In this document: positions 32,337 to 45,262 of the stretch, in pieces
Position numbering within the stretch: position 1 is the first letter of the stretch
Layout: each line of letters starts with the position of its first letter
Source of the DNA: Psococerastis gibbosa
Taxonomy: Eukaryota > Arthropoda > Insecta > Psocodea > Psocidae
Length of the DNA: 64,000 nt
Reading direction: 5' to 3'
NCBI GenBank assembly: GCA_963971405.1
Contig: OZ020484.1
Span: 32,200,770-32,264,769 of the forward strand
Notes under the pieces: generated by a model
Database searches by the model: none
The model's input: the letters and a program-made list of their open reading frames with translations, nothing else
What the model was told of the DNA's origin: nothing
Made by a program: the position numbers and the translations under genes

Positions 32337-33140
32337 AAAGAACCGGTCCGAGTTTACTCGAACATGCTTTCCAATTTATCAAGTAGTAGATAGAGAAAAT
32401 GAGTAATTTCACGGTAAATAATTTTCCTATGTTTAAATTTTGGGTATATCAGGGGGCGGAGGGGTTGTCCACCTGACGTCACTGGAGGTGAGGTAAATTC
32501 TAGATAGGTCAGACCAAAAAATTATCACAGCAATAATGGCAGGGCGAGCAATGCATTTGACCGTGAATTTTCTATCATTTTTTTTACAAAAAACCAAATA
32601 TTTTTTTGGGAAAGCAACCTGTCCCGTTTCGTTACTCAATTTAACACCTAAAACACGCATGAAGGTAGAAATCATCGATCGAAAGGTTTCACAGAAAAAT
32701 TATTTTTTAGTCATTTTTCATTAAAATTTAGTTAAATTTTTATTTTTTTACCCCCAGAAGCAAACTATCAAGGGGCAAGCGACCCCACGTATTTTGTCAA
32801 CATTAATAACGACTACAATATATGTGAATTTAAAAGAAATCATTGGAGCCGTTTTGGAGAAATAATTTTTTTTAGACGTTTTTTTGGAAATATAACCCCC
32901 CCCCCCAAATTGAGATAGCCCAAAATAATAAAAAATGGTCCCGAGGTATGATTTTTGTGAACCTACATGCCGAATTTCATCAAAATCGACCGAGTAGTTT
33001 GCCCGGAAATCGACGCACAGACAGACAGACATTTCGTAAAAACCACTTTTTTGGGTTCCTGGGACCTCAAAACGTGTAAATCCGTTGAAATCTCGGAATT
33101 GAAAAAGCTTTCCTTATACTACGTATAAATTGGAAAGCAA
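32337..33140 (+). repeat. Family A repeat, full length
   Basis: Runs from aaagaaccggtccgagttta to tacgtataaattggaaagca, about 804 bp. This is the cleanest copy here, and it defines the ends used for the others. Intergenic. Confidence 0.84.
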
Positions 33141-33415
33141 TAATGGTAGCTGTTGTCTTACTCTTATACTTGTTATGAGATTGTCGGTGGTGGTGAAATG
33201 TAATGGAATTGTTGAAAATTAGGCTACACTTTAGCCCACTGTTGAGGGCTTTTTACGCTATTGCGTAACGCATGAACATTAGGTCTCCGTAGGGTCTCGG
33301 CTTTAGGCAAATAATTGTTCACATATTACTTTACAGCAAGGCTCGGTCCCATCATCACTTGAAAAGCATCGGGAAGGAATACCGGTACTGGACGGCATTA
33401 AGGAAACCTCTGGTT

Positions 33416-33603
33416 TAGGCGGCTATTCCACTTGTCAATATCCCGTCATTTATGCATTAATAACCAGTATAACTTAATTTAAAACAGACAAGTTAAGTAC
33501 CTATCTACATAATTATAATGTCATAATAGCCTCCTTAAAACAGATATCTCATCAATTATTGATGCCCAAATGACGGAATATTGACAAGTGGAATAGCCGC
33601 CTT
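33416..33603. mobile_element. MITE (GGCGGCTATTCCAC termini)
   Basis: Terminal inverted repeats of about 34 bp (aggcggctattccacttgtc, then aatat.ccgtcattt). The interior is unlike the other members. Confidence 0.86.
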
Positions 33604-35403
33604 TTGGCAGGCGGTTGCCGGAACGTGTCTGTCATATTATAATTAATGATAAGCTTGCCGTTTCATGTTTGCATTGGGCAGAGTGTTTCCTTTTATAAAC
33701 CTTTTGAAGCTTACGTATCTTATAAAGAGACTACCTACGTTCTATGTAAATAAACAAACTGCAAGCTTTCCTTTTTCTCCGCTCCGCACCCGCTTCCGCA
33801 ACAGCCAGCTGTAAACGGGCCTACCATGTCGTTAAATAATAACAACAAAACCATTTTAGAGTAGCACTTTGCATTCTAAAATTGTTTGCTTACATTTTTA
33901 ACCCCAGGTTAAGTAATTATTAAACGGTATTATAGGCCTGCTGGCCTGGAGTTAAGCGAATGAACCAGGCTAAGAGTGTCGTGGAAGTGTCTTTTCGCTT
34001 GTCTTCCTCGAACTCTAGATCAACGGCTGGGTTTGCTCCCTCCCTTATGTCCCATAAGGGGGGGGGGGGGGGGGGGTTCATGACGGCTCAGTCGGCTATC
34101 GAGAAGAGCTTGACCCAGGCTAGCTCGATCTCGATGGGCATCCACTGCGCATGCAATGAAGCGGCAAAAAGAAGTTCTTGTAAGCATGTGGTTCTCGCCA
34201 TAATCCAAACACTTCGATATAAAGCTATTTAGATGGCGAGTTAAGTATTTTCTTTTTTTATGTTGGAGCCTTTGCCGTCTCCCCCTACGCTACACCGCTA
34301 TCAGCAATACTTAGCTTATGGTTAGGCGCTATCTATTCTATTTTATTATCTTTGGCTTGACCACATGGGTCCTGTTAATTACCAGTAACCGGCCCATCAA
34401 ATCTGATCACAAGTTTGCTATTGGTCCCTTAACAAATAAGCGACCTTTACCATTGCATGCTGGCGCCGTAGGCCTATAGCCTACTTCCTTACCTATGTTT
34501 TTCAAGTGATGATGGGAACCGCCCATAGTAAAATAACAGGAAGTTTCCGAGTTGTGGCATCCAAACATAATCACGAGGTTGTCAACTCGTAATGTGTCAG
34601 CTAGTTACAACAAGTGTTAACAGAATTTAGTTCTCTAGTTGTACGATAACATACAGTACGATATTATAAAATATGGAAAGTGGAAGCCGCAATGCATATA
34701 TGAATAGGAAAACTTTGACGGATTCCACACTTTCCGCAGCTATACCTACTAGGCCTATAGTGGGAACCGCCCTGAGTAGTATGAGGTAAAAACCAATTGT
34801 CCATACACGTCCATGGGCGAGGTTTTCATCGTTACGATAATGGTGGCGACTTCGATGTCAGAACGTACAGAGATATTCGTGTAACTTCCTATTTAATTCG
34901 GAAGAAAATTCAAACAAATAATGCTTTATAAATATGCTGATTTTAGTGTGACGGACATCCCTGCGAGTTTACGAACTTGCGACGTTTTGCTGACGTTATG
35001 CCCGCAGCTTGGCAGCCCGACACCTGCACAGTTGCGAGTTGGTAAGAAATATACAAGTAGCATATATTATGGACTATATACTTTGCTATTGGTTGTGGAT
35101 TATTCATTAATTTAGTCTGTTTGAAACCTAAAGCTGGCTGTTCCGCGTTGTATTCATATGAAGCTAGGTGTTTTCTCATTTTCTGTGACCACAGAAATAT
35201 GGAATATAGCCTACTACTTGGAGAGGAGTAGTGGCTACTAGGCTCTGATACCGTAGTTAGGTTCAGGCGTAGTTAAAATTACGGACGGTAGGTGGTACTA
35301 AGGTCGTACTCACGGCTGTAATCAGGGTAGGTCAAAGCTAAACTCATATATGTACAGTAGCGGCCGGAATACTTAGCCGTACGAGAAAATTTTCATTCGT
35401 TGT

Positions 35404-35626
35404 AAGGCGGGTATTCCACTGGTCTACTTTACTTCAAATTAGATTTTGTCATTGACGGAAAACCATATTTAAGAAGACTATTATGTAGATACTTAACTTA
35501 TCTATTATAAATTAAGTTAAATAAAGTATATTACATTAGAACTTCTTTGACTAAGTTATATAGTATGGTAGCAGACACTTTTTAATCACATTTGACGGGA
35601 AATGTAACCAGTGGAATACCCACCTA
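35404..35626. mobile_element. MITE (GGCGGGTATTCCAC termini)
   Basis: aaggcgggtattccactggt on the left and ggaatacccacct on the right. Inside is tggtagcagacacttttta, the block shared with 25051 and 27229. Confidence 0.78.
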
Positions 35627-36253
35627 AGTGAGCTTGGAAAGCAAAAAATATAAATGAATAGTCTATGCCCTATGGTGATTGGACAACCTCGTTAGGCTAC
35701 CTAGCTCGACCGACGCGTAAGTAGTAGCCCCATCATATTGGAATTCATATGAGTAATACCTACTCAGCTTACGGCACAGCAGGATAATCCTAATTTAAGG
35801 TTTATGGCATGGAAACACTATAACGCCAGGAGTGCTTCTAGTAGGGTGTCCGTTTTTCGCCCGGTGAAAAAAAAAATGTTTTTCGCTCGAGTGTGCAAAA
35901 ACTTTTTTTCTGGAGGATAGAATGAAATCTTTATTAAAATCTGATACTAGTTAGTATGATATAAAGTTCCTCAAAATTCACTAAATTTAAGACTAGAAAC
36001 ATAAAACGACCTTTTTTAGAAAAATTTAGCCTACACTAGATATAATGGTCCATTGACTCCCTGTCCGGTTTTTGCGTTGTAAATCTGGCAGCCATGCATG
36101 ACATTATTTATTAGACTGCGTTGACACAATGAGGGCTGCCATTTTCCGGAGAATTTTTTGTGGTTGCGTTGAAATCAAGGCCGTAAGGATATACTGTAAG
36201 ATATTTATTCACAGAAGTAATTCCTCTAATTGGAGGATTATCTTTCTGCAGCG

Positions 36254-36412
36254 TGATCGAGGCGATTATAATACCGGTATTTATTGAATCCCCTGGTAGT
36301 AAAAATGTAAACAAGATAATTTTGTAATGGAAAGTGCTATTCAAAATTTGTTTGTTTACAGTTATAATCCTAGGGTATTTATTTAACCCCGGTTTTATAA
36401 TCGCCTCGATCA
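36254..36412. mobile_element. Short TIR element related to that at 14342
   Basis: Termini tgatcgaggcgattataata with ccgg on both sides. They share the gattataataccgg core with the 14342 element, while the interior differs. Confidence 0.78.
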
Positions 36413-36993
36413 GGCTGCAGGATGTATCAGACGACAACCCGTAGTAGGAATGAGCTTAAGATTTGTAAGAAGAGACGGTTGATCTTAAGGAGACGTCTTC
36501 ACGTACGATTCTGTGTAAACGCGTAGGCCTACATTAATGAATAACAATCAATTATTGTTCTATTTGAGAAGGTATTTGAACTCTGAAGCTCGTCAAATTT
36601 TTTTAAGTGATGAAGAAGTGAAATAAAAAGGTTTGATGGTAACTAAGCTGCGTAAGGAATTATATAGTTACTCAGGACCGTTGAGAGAATCAGGGGGCTT
36701 TGGGCCTATGACTTAAGAGAAATTTGGGAAAAATTAATGTACATTATTTAACAAACTTCTATATTTACATTCACAGGAGCACAGGAACATTAATTGGCAA
36801 TAATTCAGCAAAATTAAAAATAATATCCGGAGTGCAACTGTCAATCTAGTCATCATTGTGTAATAATGTACAGTTAAGGTACGTATTTTCAGTTAGAACA
36901 ATCTAAGACACGAGCATATGAAGGTGTTAATTAACATTTTCGTAGTTTTGGTAAACACATTTAAAGTTATAATTACAAAGGCTTTCACGGCCG

Positions 36994-37090
36994 CTGGAGT
37001 TACGTGGCGAAGCAGTAGAATCCGGGATGATGGAAGTATGCTTTCAGAACGACCACGGCCTATCATCCCGGATTCTACTGCTTCGTCACA
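36994..37090. repeat. Hairpin repeat with AGTAGAATCCGGG ends
   Basis: gcgaagcagtagaatccggg with atgat, and its complement at 37053-37076. Between them is ggaagtatgctttcagaacg, also found at 45140 and 50280. Confidence 0.75.
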
Positions 37091-37425
37091 TTTAAAGTTT
37101 GTGCTGTTATGTGATATGCCTGTAACCGAGTGTTATTTACAGGTATTTAATAAGAACTGACTCAGCATTAAACGCTTGAATAATTTAACATATTTTATAA
37201 AGTTTTCTTGGATGCTTAAGTTCTATGGTAGAATTGCAAAGGGAGTTTCTCCACCAATGAGGGTTGAGACAGGTCGCATATAACAGACGGTATAACATCA
37301 GATAATTAGTCAGTTCCAGGAGGTTGCTAGAGGGCTAGAACTTAGAGGTGTGCCGTTCCTGGTTTTTTGCAGGAGCTTGCGTTACCAGTTCGAGTGATTC
37401 AAGAATAACGGTTCCTAATACACAT

Positions 37426-37740
37426 TAGTAATGATTACTATAGGAATAAGGTGACCGTACCTGGCGACGCCTGTAACACTATTGCAACACTCACCCTTGT
37501 GGTCGGCTATTGACGATGAGAGGCCTCTCTGTGCTCTGCCGCTCCTTGTGTGCTTCTTATCTTGTGTCTGTGATTACGTTAGTCACTAGGTACGGGTACG
37601 GATTATGATATTAAATACGATGATGAAATAAAGTTATAGGTAAGAAAACCGAAATCACTGCCGAGTGCTCTGATAGACAGTTTGCAACTAAATTTGTGTA
37701 TCTGGTGTCTGCTCGCCTACCGCATGTATAGACTTGTCTA
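37426..37740 (-). repeat. 3' LTR of the BEL/Pao element
   Basis: 315 bp, identical to 43287-43601. The ends are TAG...CTA on the coding strand. Confidence 0.93.
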
Positions 37741-37909
37741 TGCTCCCCCAGCGAAAAGGGATGTACACACCAGACAGAGAAACTGTTATGAACTACTCCG
37801 ATCATACAGTATGACACAATATATATATGCAATAATAAATTCTTCTCAACAATATATGAAAATTAAAAAAAATAATATGATCTTAAATTCAAGTCCATAC
37901 AATTATATA

Positions 37910-40900
37910 CTAGACAGAGGGAACTATCGCCAGATTTCGCGAAGCCCTCTTGACCACCGTGCCATTAATGGAGCGCACCTCTACAAGCCTAACATTTCCT
38001 ATCAAGTCAGGCAGCGTTTTTACGACCACACCCAGTGGCCAGGTGCCAGGCACCGTAGCAGCATCTCGAATCCAAACCAACTGACCGATTTTTAAATTGT
38101 TTTTAGTGGCTTGTGGCCACTTATTCCTCTGTGCTAAGGAATGTAACACTTGCTGGTGCCACACACGCCAGAAACGCAAGTAGATAGATCGTAACCGATC
38201 CCATCTCTCGGTAGGTGTACGTAACTCTTCAGGTACGATGAACGGAGCTGACGCCATTGGTCCACCGCATATGAAGCTGTATGGACTGATCAAGCTTTCG
38301 GGATTCGGATCAGAAGTACTATAAGGCCCTAAGTAAGGCTTAGAATTCAGAAGGCTTTCCACCTTAATGAACAGAGTGAGGTATTGTTCATATAGCATAT
38401 TGCTAGTCAACAACTTTTTAAGGGTAGCTTTCGCCATTTTGCACATCGGTTCCCAACCCCCGAGCCAAGCTCCATATGGTACGATGTGGGATACCTGTAT
38501 ACCTCTCGTGCACAATTCAGAAAGTATTTCATTTTTGTTCTCTTCAAGAAAACAGGCGTATTCCTGCAACAGTTTGCCACCTTTGACAAAGTTACCCCCG
38601 TTATCAGAAACAATCTTCCGAGGCAACCCTCTACGTGCCACAAAACGATCCAGAGCGGCTAAATAATCTTTTGTAGACATGCTAGTGATTGGCTCTATGT
38701 GACAGCAACGAGTGGCCATACACACAAAGATCAAAGCCCATATTTTAGTGGTAGCAGAATTTCGCCGGATGGACACTCATGGGATACCAACCGAACGCAT
38801 CGACTCCAACTCCATCCCTAAAAGGATGGCAAGGTGTGACCCTAGAACTGGGGAGTGTGCCTTGAATAGGAGACGGAAACACAGGATTGTATTTCGCACA
38901 GGTTAGGCAAGAATGAATTATAGAACGCATCAAAGAACGTCCCGAAATAATCCAGAATTTCTGCCTGCTGAGGCCTAGGCTTAATGAAGGCCCTGAATGT
39001 ATAGACAAGTTATGGTAGTATCTGCAGATCAACGTAGACAGATGACATTTTTTAGGTAGAATAATGGGATGTGCAACATTGAATGCAATATCAGAAGTTA
39101 GAGGCAAGCGACCCCCCACCCTCATAACACCGTCGGCGTCTAAGAAAAGCGTAAGTGTCAATAACTGTTTAGAAATTTGACCTCTCTTCAACTTGCATAT
39201 GTCTTCACGAAAGCTATATTGTTGCTGTGCTTTTACTAATACAATAGTTGCTGCCGTAATTTCACCTACGTTGGGTGAATAGAGGGAAGTCTGCTTGCGA
39301 CAGATAGCAATGAAACGTAAAACATACGCAACAGTGCGGCATAATTTTGAAAAGGAAGAAAATCGTTCTATCACTGAGCAGAAGAACGGTTGTACTGTAT
39401 TACATGTTGCCGTTAGTACGTGAATGTCACGCTTTATTTCTGATAAATCACTATTATCAGAAACATTGGCGTTTATTTTTAAATTCTCCGGAAATAGACT
39501 AGAACGCAAAATTGTTGGCCCATTGAACCAGAGTTGATTGTTTATTAGGCTTTCCGGGTCTAGACCACGTGTTATCGCATCAGCACTATTTTCTGATGAA
39601 GAGCAATGAAGAAATGAAACAGTAATATCCCGGCATAACTCCAGAATATTGGACACGCGATTACCTGCATAAGTTTTCAGTTTATGAGGGGGAATTTTCA
39701 GGTAGGCTAATGCTATGGTAGAATCGGACATAATAAAATATGACTGTATATTGTACGGTAGTTGACCACTAACAAACCATTTCAGAACTCTACAAGCAAG
39801 TTCAATGGATGCTAATTCTAGTTGAGGTATAGTTCGATTTATACGTTTTGGACTTAGTTTACTTTTGGCATAGAGTATATTGCTTTGATAGTTTTGTGTA
39901 ATCTCATCACGAGAAACTAAATAAGCACAGGTAGAATACCCCAGAATGGAGGCATCTGCGAATAATACTAGCCAATGAGTGGCATTGGTAAACGTTATGT
40001 ATCGAGGAATTCGAATATTAGACAGTAGGTGCATTTTAGACGTGAAGTTCAGCCATTTTGACTTAAGGTGCTCAGGTAGAGTACAGTCCCAACCTAAGTC
40101 AGAGTGATGGTGCCATAAGTTTTGTACAAATGTTTTTAACCAGAAGACCACTGGCTGAAGTAAACCCGAGCTGTCAAATGTCTTGGCTATATAGCTTAGG
40201 CAAGTGCGTCTAGTGACGTCACCAGAAAAATTATAAATTTTGAAACAGAAATTATCTGAGACTGTTTGCCATTGTAGTCCTAATACAGCTGTTTCTTGAC
40301 TAGTATTAAGATAACCAGAGTCAGAATCTAAGGAGTGCACTGGGTTGCCCAGTCGTTCAGAGGGCAGACCTTCTAACACCTCCGGGCAATTGCTTACAAA
40401 CTTACCAAGAGGGAAGGCCCCTAAAGAAAGTAGCTCTGACAGTTCGTGTCGTAGCGAAATAGCTGACTGAATAGACTTTGAACCAATAAAGAAGTCATCA
40501 CAGTAGGCATACTGTAATATAGCTTGTGAAGCATTTGGATGTGAAAGATTATTTTCGATCGCTAATTGTTTAGTACATCTGAGGGCAATAAATGGACTAC
40601 ACTTCAAACCATAAGGTAAGTGATTTAATTTGCACTCTGTTATTTTCCCTTCAGGCGACGCTCGCGGAGAACCGCAAGCGAGTTCTAGTCGAGCTAATAT
40701 TTGTATTTTTTCAGAGTCTTCATGTGTAATTTTAATATTTCTGAAAAAGGTCTCAATATCTGCTGAAAAACATACAGGAAATACACGGGTAGCTAGTATA
40801 ATATAGTTTAAGTCTCTTTGTAACTTTGGACCACTATACAGTACTGAATTAAAGTTAGAGCTATCTTTGTTAGCTTTTAGAGTTCCATCGAAAACTAATT

Positions 40901-43181
40901 TAGCTTTTCCAGCGCTATTGTATTTAACGATTTGCGAAAACAGAAAATTATTAGACTGGTTACTGAACGATATTTGATTTTTATTCAGATAATCTTGTAG
41001 GGCAGACTGATAAGTAGAGTAGTCTTTAGGCGACTTTAAGATACGTTTTTCCATTGAGTGAAAACTGGCCATGACACGTGCACGGTTGCAGGCTAGTGTT
41101 TCTGTAGGCGTTTTTATAGGTAAAGCAACTATAAACCTACCATCTAGATCACGAGAGTGTGTTTGTAGAAAATGGTTTTCAGCGAATACATCATCAGGAT
41201 TCGGTATTTGGCACTCATTTTTAGAGTCAGGAACACATTCCTGCTCAAAAAATCTTTCCATTGATTGTTCAAGAGAGTTAGTGTGTGCTAAAAGTGACAG
41301 AGGATTATTAGTTTGCTTTGGTATAGTGGGAATGCTCCCTAGAATTACCAACCCAAAACGTGTTTGCAGGGCACGTGGATTGATATCAGAGAATTTTGAC
41401 TTAAAAGGTAGGACCTGCATACCTTGCAGTATGGCAAGGGTGGATTCCCCGCCCAAGAGTACCTCTATCCGTTTTTCAACGAACGGTTGCGGATCGGCTA
41501 ACGGTAAGTTGCTGATGTACCGAACAAAGTCTGGTTGAACCTGTACATTAGGTAAAGTATCCGTTATTTTCTGGACAACATAAGCAGAAATCTGCAGGAG
41601 TGCAGTTGGACTGACTCGAGATTGCAGGTTAAGATTGACATTACCAATAGATTGTTGTTGAATATTACCAATACCCGCAATTGACAACTTATTCCTACGG
41701 GAAATAAATAAGCCCAATTTGTTAGCACAACTTAAAGAAATTATATCTTCTGTAGAACCAGTATCTATTGCACAAGTTACAGTGTGAGTGTAGCCTGATT
41801 TATCAGTAACAAAAGCTGATATCGTACCTAGGACCTTAGCACTGTCAGATTGACAGGTTAAGAGCGTAAGGTTGTTTTGAATAGGCTTCTTATTCTCTAC
41901 TGTTTGAGTACCGTACCTTTGCGGACAGAGTAAAGAATTATGTGTGACTGATGCACAAAAAAAGCATTGACGCTTACTTTTACATAAAGTGACGTCACAA
42001 TGTGAGGTAGACATGCAAGCTGGGCACCTTTTAGAGGTGAGAACCCAGTCGGTACGTTGCTGCACGTCCATAGACAAGAATGCAGAACATCTGGAAATTT
42101 TATGCCCATCAGAGGAGCAATAAACACAATTGACGACGAATTGCTGTTTAAAATTGGCCGGCTTGGAATTAGCAGGCTTAGCGTGAAGAGCCCTTGCATG
42201 AGAGAAAGGCTTGACATGTTGAAACTTGTGACCTTCAGGTGTAGGCACCGAAGATGCTGATGTACTTTTTTCAGACTCAAGGAGCTGATGTGTATTAACT
42301 TGCTTAGTGACAAAAGAAATTAAGTCATTAAACTGTGGAATGCTACCCGAAGCAACATGTTGTTCGAACAGCTTACGTGTTAAAGGATCAAGATTTTTTG
42401 ACGCTATGGTCAGCAACAGAAAATCGGCTAAGTCCGTAACAGGACTAAGACCTTTCAAGGCCGTGACATAGTCTTGATGTACGGTTAAGAAACTTTTTAA
42501 AGTATCAGTAGTGGCTTTTTTGGCCGGTACGAAATTCAAAAGTTCATGTGCATAAGTAGATGCGAGAGTTCTGGGACAATCATAAGCGTCCTTTAGCGCC
42601 CGGACGGCACTAACGTAACCCGTATCGCTTAGCGGATAATTACCAACTAAGGCCAACGCATCACCAGACAGGGAAGACTGTAAATAAAAGAATTTTTCAG
42701 AGCCTGTAAGATTAGGATGTTTGTCATAAACGGCATCAAATAATTTTATAAATCGACTAAATTCTTTTATATTCCCTGAAAAGACTGGAACTTGAATATT
42801 AGGCAACTTAATGCCAGAGCTTTGCTGCTGTGCAGGTATCGGTGTGCTCGGTGCAGCGTTGCGACTTGCACGGGACAGATCCAATGACTCGTAATACTTG
42901 ACTTCTATTGTCTCAATCATGGAGTCAAAATCCTTTACACTTTTGATAATGTCAAGGCGGTCATCAGGGTCTGGTACAGATGCATTAATGACACGTATAT
43001 CTCTTTGAATTTGCGTCAGTTCCCCCCGCAAATTGTAAGCAAGGTCCAGTTTCGCTTTAATTAGTGCCACTTTGACTCGGGAGTAGTTCACAACAGCGTC
43101 CCTAACCGTTGTGAGCCTCAACGACAAATCATCTAGCTCGGCCTTCTGAATCGCTAACAAGTCTTGAGCAGAGAGAGCCAT
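37910..43181 (-). other. BEL/Pao gag-pol coding region
   Basis: Order on the coding strand: a gag-like region with coiled segments (~42300-43181); a CCHC knuckle CVYCSSDGHKISRC and further Cys/His motifs (~41920-42130); an aspartic protease with DTGS (~41770); reverse transcriptase with YCDD (~40500); RNase H with LFADAS (~39960); an integrase zinc-binding HHCC region (~38900-38990); an integrase core with SDNGGNF (~38600); and a C-terminal WVRDA...WPLG domain (~38000-38090). The YCDD box and this C-terminal domain are typical of Pao/BEL. Treated as a fossil copy with about one break. Confidence 0.92.
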
Positions 43182-43286
43182 AGCATGTAAACAGCTGCGT
43201 GCTAGACACCAGAAAAAGAAACGGAAATTTTTGATATAAAACGTAAATAGACTGTAAAACGCGTAATTTAATGAAGGACCAACTTA

Positions 43287-43601
43287 TAGTAATGATTACT
43301 ATAGGAATAAGGTGACCGTACCTGGCGACGCCTGTAACACTATTGCAACACTCACCCTTGTGGTCGGCTATTGACGATGAGAGGCCTCTCTGTGCTCTGC
43401 CGCTCCTTGTGTGCTTCTTATCTTGTGTCTGTGATTACGTTAGTCACTAGGTACGGGTACGGATTATGATATTAAATACGATGATGAAATAAAGTTATAG
43501 GTAAGAAAACCGAAATCACTGCCGAGTGCTCTGATAGACAGTTTGCAACTAAATTTGTGTATCTGGTGTCTGCTCGCCTACCGCATGTATAGACTTGTCT
43601 A
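43287..43601 (-). repeat. 5' LTR of the BEL/Pao element
   Basis: 315 bp, identical to 37426-37740. Its outer edge lies 28 bp from the long palindrome at 43630. Confidence 0.93.
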
Positions 43602-43629
43602 CGCATTCTGTTTGGAACCAGTTCCTGGC

Positions 43630-44117
43630 TTAGTAAACAAAAAATAACAAAAACTTAGAGTTTTAGAAAAACTTGTTATAACAACCCGAATTAGTAAAAC
43701 CCAAATAATCGTTAAGAAATTAACTTTGTCTAAGAAACCCACTTGTGTTAGTATAAAACCCTGAGCGCTTTCGGCAAGAACTGCCATCTACAGAGGGAAA
43801 CCCACTAGCACAGTTACACCTTATCTGCGATTTGAGACTTGCTCAACTCGAGGAGAAGATGCAAATGTGCATTTTGCATCATTTGCATCTTCTCCTCGAG
43901 TTGAGCAAGTCTCAAATCGCAGATAAGGTGTAACTGTGCTAGTGGGTTTCCCTCTGTAGATGGCAGTTCTTGCCGAAAGCGCTCAGGGTTTTATACTAAC
44001 ACAAGTGGGTTTCTTAGACAAAGTTAATTTCTTAACGATTATTTGGGTTTTACTAATTCGGGTTGTTATAACAAGTTTTTCTAAAACTCTAAGTTTTTGT
44101 TATTTTTTGTTTATTAA
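43630..44117. repeat. Perfect ~488-bp palindrome (foldback element)
   Basis: Left arm 43634-43867 and right arm 43880-44113 are inverse copies of 234 bp with no length change around a 12-bp centre (tgcattttgcat). The outermost four bases pair with one mismatch. Both arms give the same translation in mirror image, which is not evidence of a gene. About 91 bp of the arm end recurs at 17202-17292, and a shorter similarity lies at ~4790-4820, so this is a dispersed family. Confidence 0.92.
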
Positions 44118-44119
44118 AA

Positions 44120-45035
44120 TGAAATACCACGAAGTCACGAGTAATCTAATTATTTATCCTGGCTTAGGCTTAATCCCAATACTGGTGACCTGTAATCGTG
44201 CTCTGTTCATACTCAGTAGGAACCAGTTTGCCAATGGTTAGCTTATGTAAAAATAAGTAAAAAATATTAATTAACACTAATTTTCCGTGGAGTAAGAACT
44301 TGTTAAGTAACTGACCGGCAATACGGATGTCCCCATTTTGCATTGCGTTCCTCAAGATTAGGTTCTTTTTGTATCCGGGAGCCCTTGCAACTAATTCCTA
44401 GCTCAAGAACCGTTCTTAGAAACGGCTCCAGTAAGAACGACCCACCTCTACTAGAACTATGAAGGGCTGATAACGAGTGGAGCGAGCATCTAAGGCGTGT
44501 AACGCCGCATTACACTAAAAAATTAGATAAAGATAATATGTCTTGTAAGAGTAAAATAACACAATTTAAAAATTATCACTCTGTCATAAAAAATAGTACC
44601 CCTATTAGAATGCGCTCTTTCAAAACAGGTTATTTCTATCCTTCCAAAAATAAAGTACCTATTCTGTAGGGGGATAGGCATACCCATAGAGCACTAACTT
44701 AGCCATTATTTCTATTTTCAGGGCTAGAGAACGTCGTGGATGTAATTTTTACTCGTAATTCAAAGCTAAAGTAATTCTAGTCATGAACCAAATAGAAGTA
44801 CAATATGATAAGTATGGTTTGGATAACTAATAATACAATTTCAATTAATAATATTAGTCGCGGTTACTTATCCTTTCAAGTATAAATGACGCCTTATATA
44901 TTTTATTTCGTCCTATAGCTAATTTCTAGACACAGAACAGCTACAGGGAAATAAATAAACAGTAATCGAAACATGTGAAAAAATTACTTAACAGGCGGAT
45001 GGTCGAATACGAACTCGCCACAATAAGGACCTTAC
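44120..45035. other. Intergenic stretch between palindrome and the 3' end of MSH2
   Basis: AT-rich. No gene, no recognisable repeat except the hairpin relative beginning at 45040. The MSH2 3' UTR should run leftward into it. Confidence 0.55.
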
Positions 45036-45039
45036 CATT

Positions 45040-45205
45040 ATGACGTAGTAGAATCCGGGCAGTAGCAACTGAAGCTCCGAGAAACAATCTTAGAAGGCTA
45101 CATAGTGCCACTGAGGAGGCTCGCGAAACGTTAAAAAGGTTGCTTTCAGATCGACGACGACTTATCAGCCGGGATTCAACAACTTCATCATCTGACCCCG
45201 GCCGT
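45040..45205. repeat. Relative of the hairpin repeat with a ctgaggag...cgaaacg core
   Basis: The ends gtagtagaatccggg and (complement) gttgttgaatcccgg flank caatcttagaaggctaca, actgaggaggctcgcgaaac and gttgctttcaga. It lies 68 bp past the MSH2 stop. Confidence 0.65.
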
Positions 45206-45262
45206 AAAAGCCTTTGCAATTATATAATACTCGACCAGTTGCACTGCGGCTAAAAATTCAGT

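Larger units (their letters stand above)
24820..37425. other. Intergenic region between IAP and the BEL element
   Basis: Holds MITEs (25051, 27229, 33416, 35404), TIR elements (26518, 27470, 30551, 36254), a family A repeat (32337-33140) and a hairpin repeat (36994). Between them, 27730-30540, 30700-32330 and 33610-35400 are AT-rich with no gene I can support. The short open frame at 34921-35045 ends at a gttg|gtaaga donor-like site but is unrecognised. Confidence 0.6.
37426..43601 (-). mobile_element. BEL/Pao LTR retrotransposon, young
   Basis: Two 315-bp LTRs (37426-37740 and 43287-43601) read identical base for base. The flanking 5-mers are CACAT on the left and CGCAT on the right, one mismatch from a 5-bp target duplication. 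The coding region lies between them on the minus strand, in BEL/Pao domain order. A purine-rich tract abuts the 3' LTR, and a TGGTCCTTC-like primer site lies next to the 5' LTR. LTR identity implies a recent insertion. The coding region looks nearly whole, with about one interruption. Env is not seen. Confidence 0.95.

Noticed and set aside
34921-35115. A possible coding exon ending at a gtaaga site
   Set aside because: No domain, no partner exon and no frame support beyond one donor-like sequence. Noted in the intergenic entry only.
36918-37160. An 80-codon frame near the BEL element
   Set aside because: It is read through the hairpin repeat at 36994-37090.
43599-44241. Two matching open frames (MAVLAESAQGF...) in opposite directions
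   Set aside because: They are mirror images produced by the palindrome, with no sign of selection or known domain.
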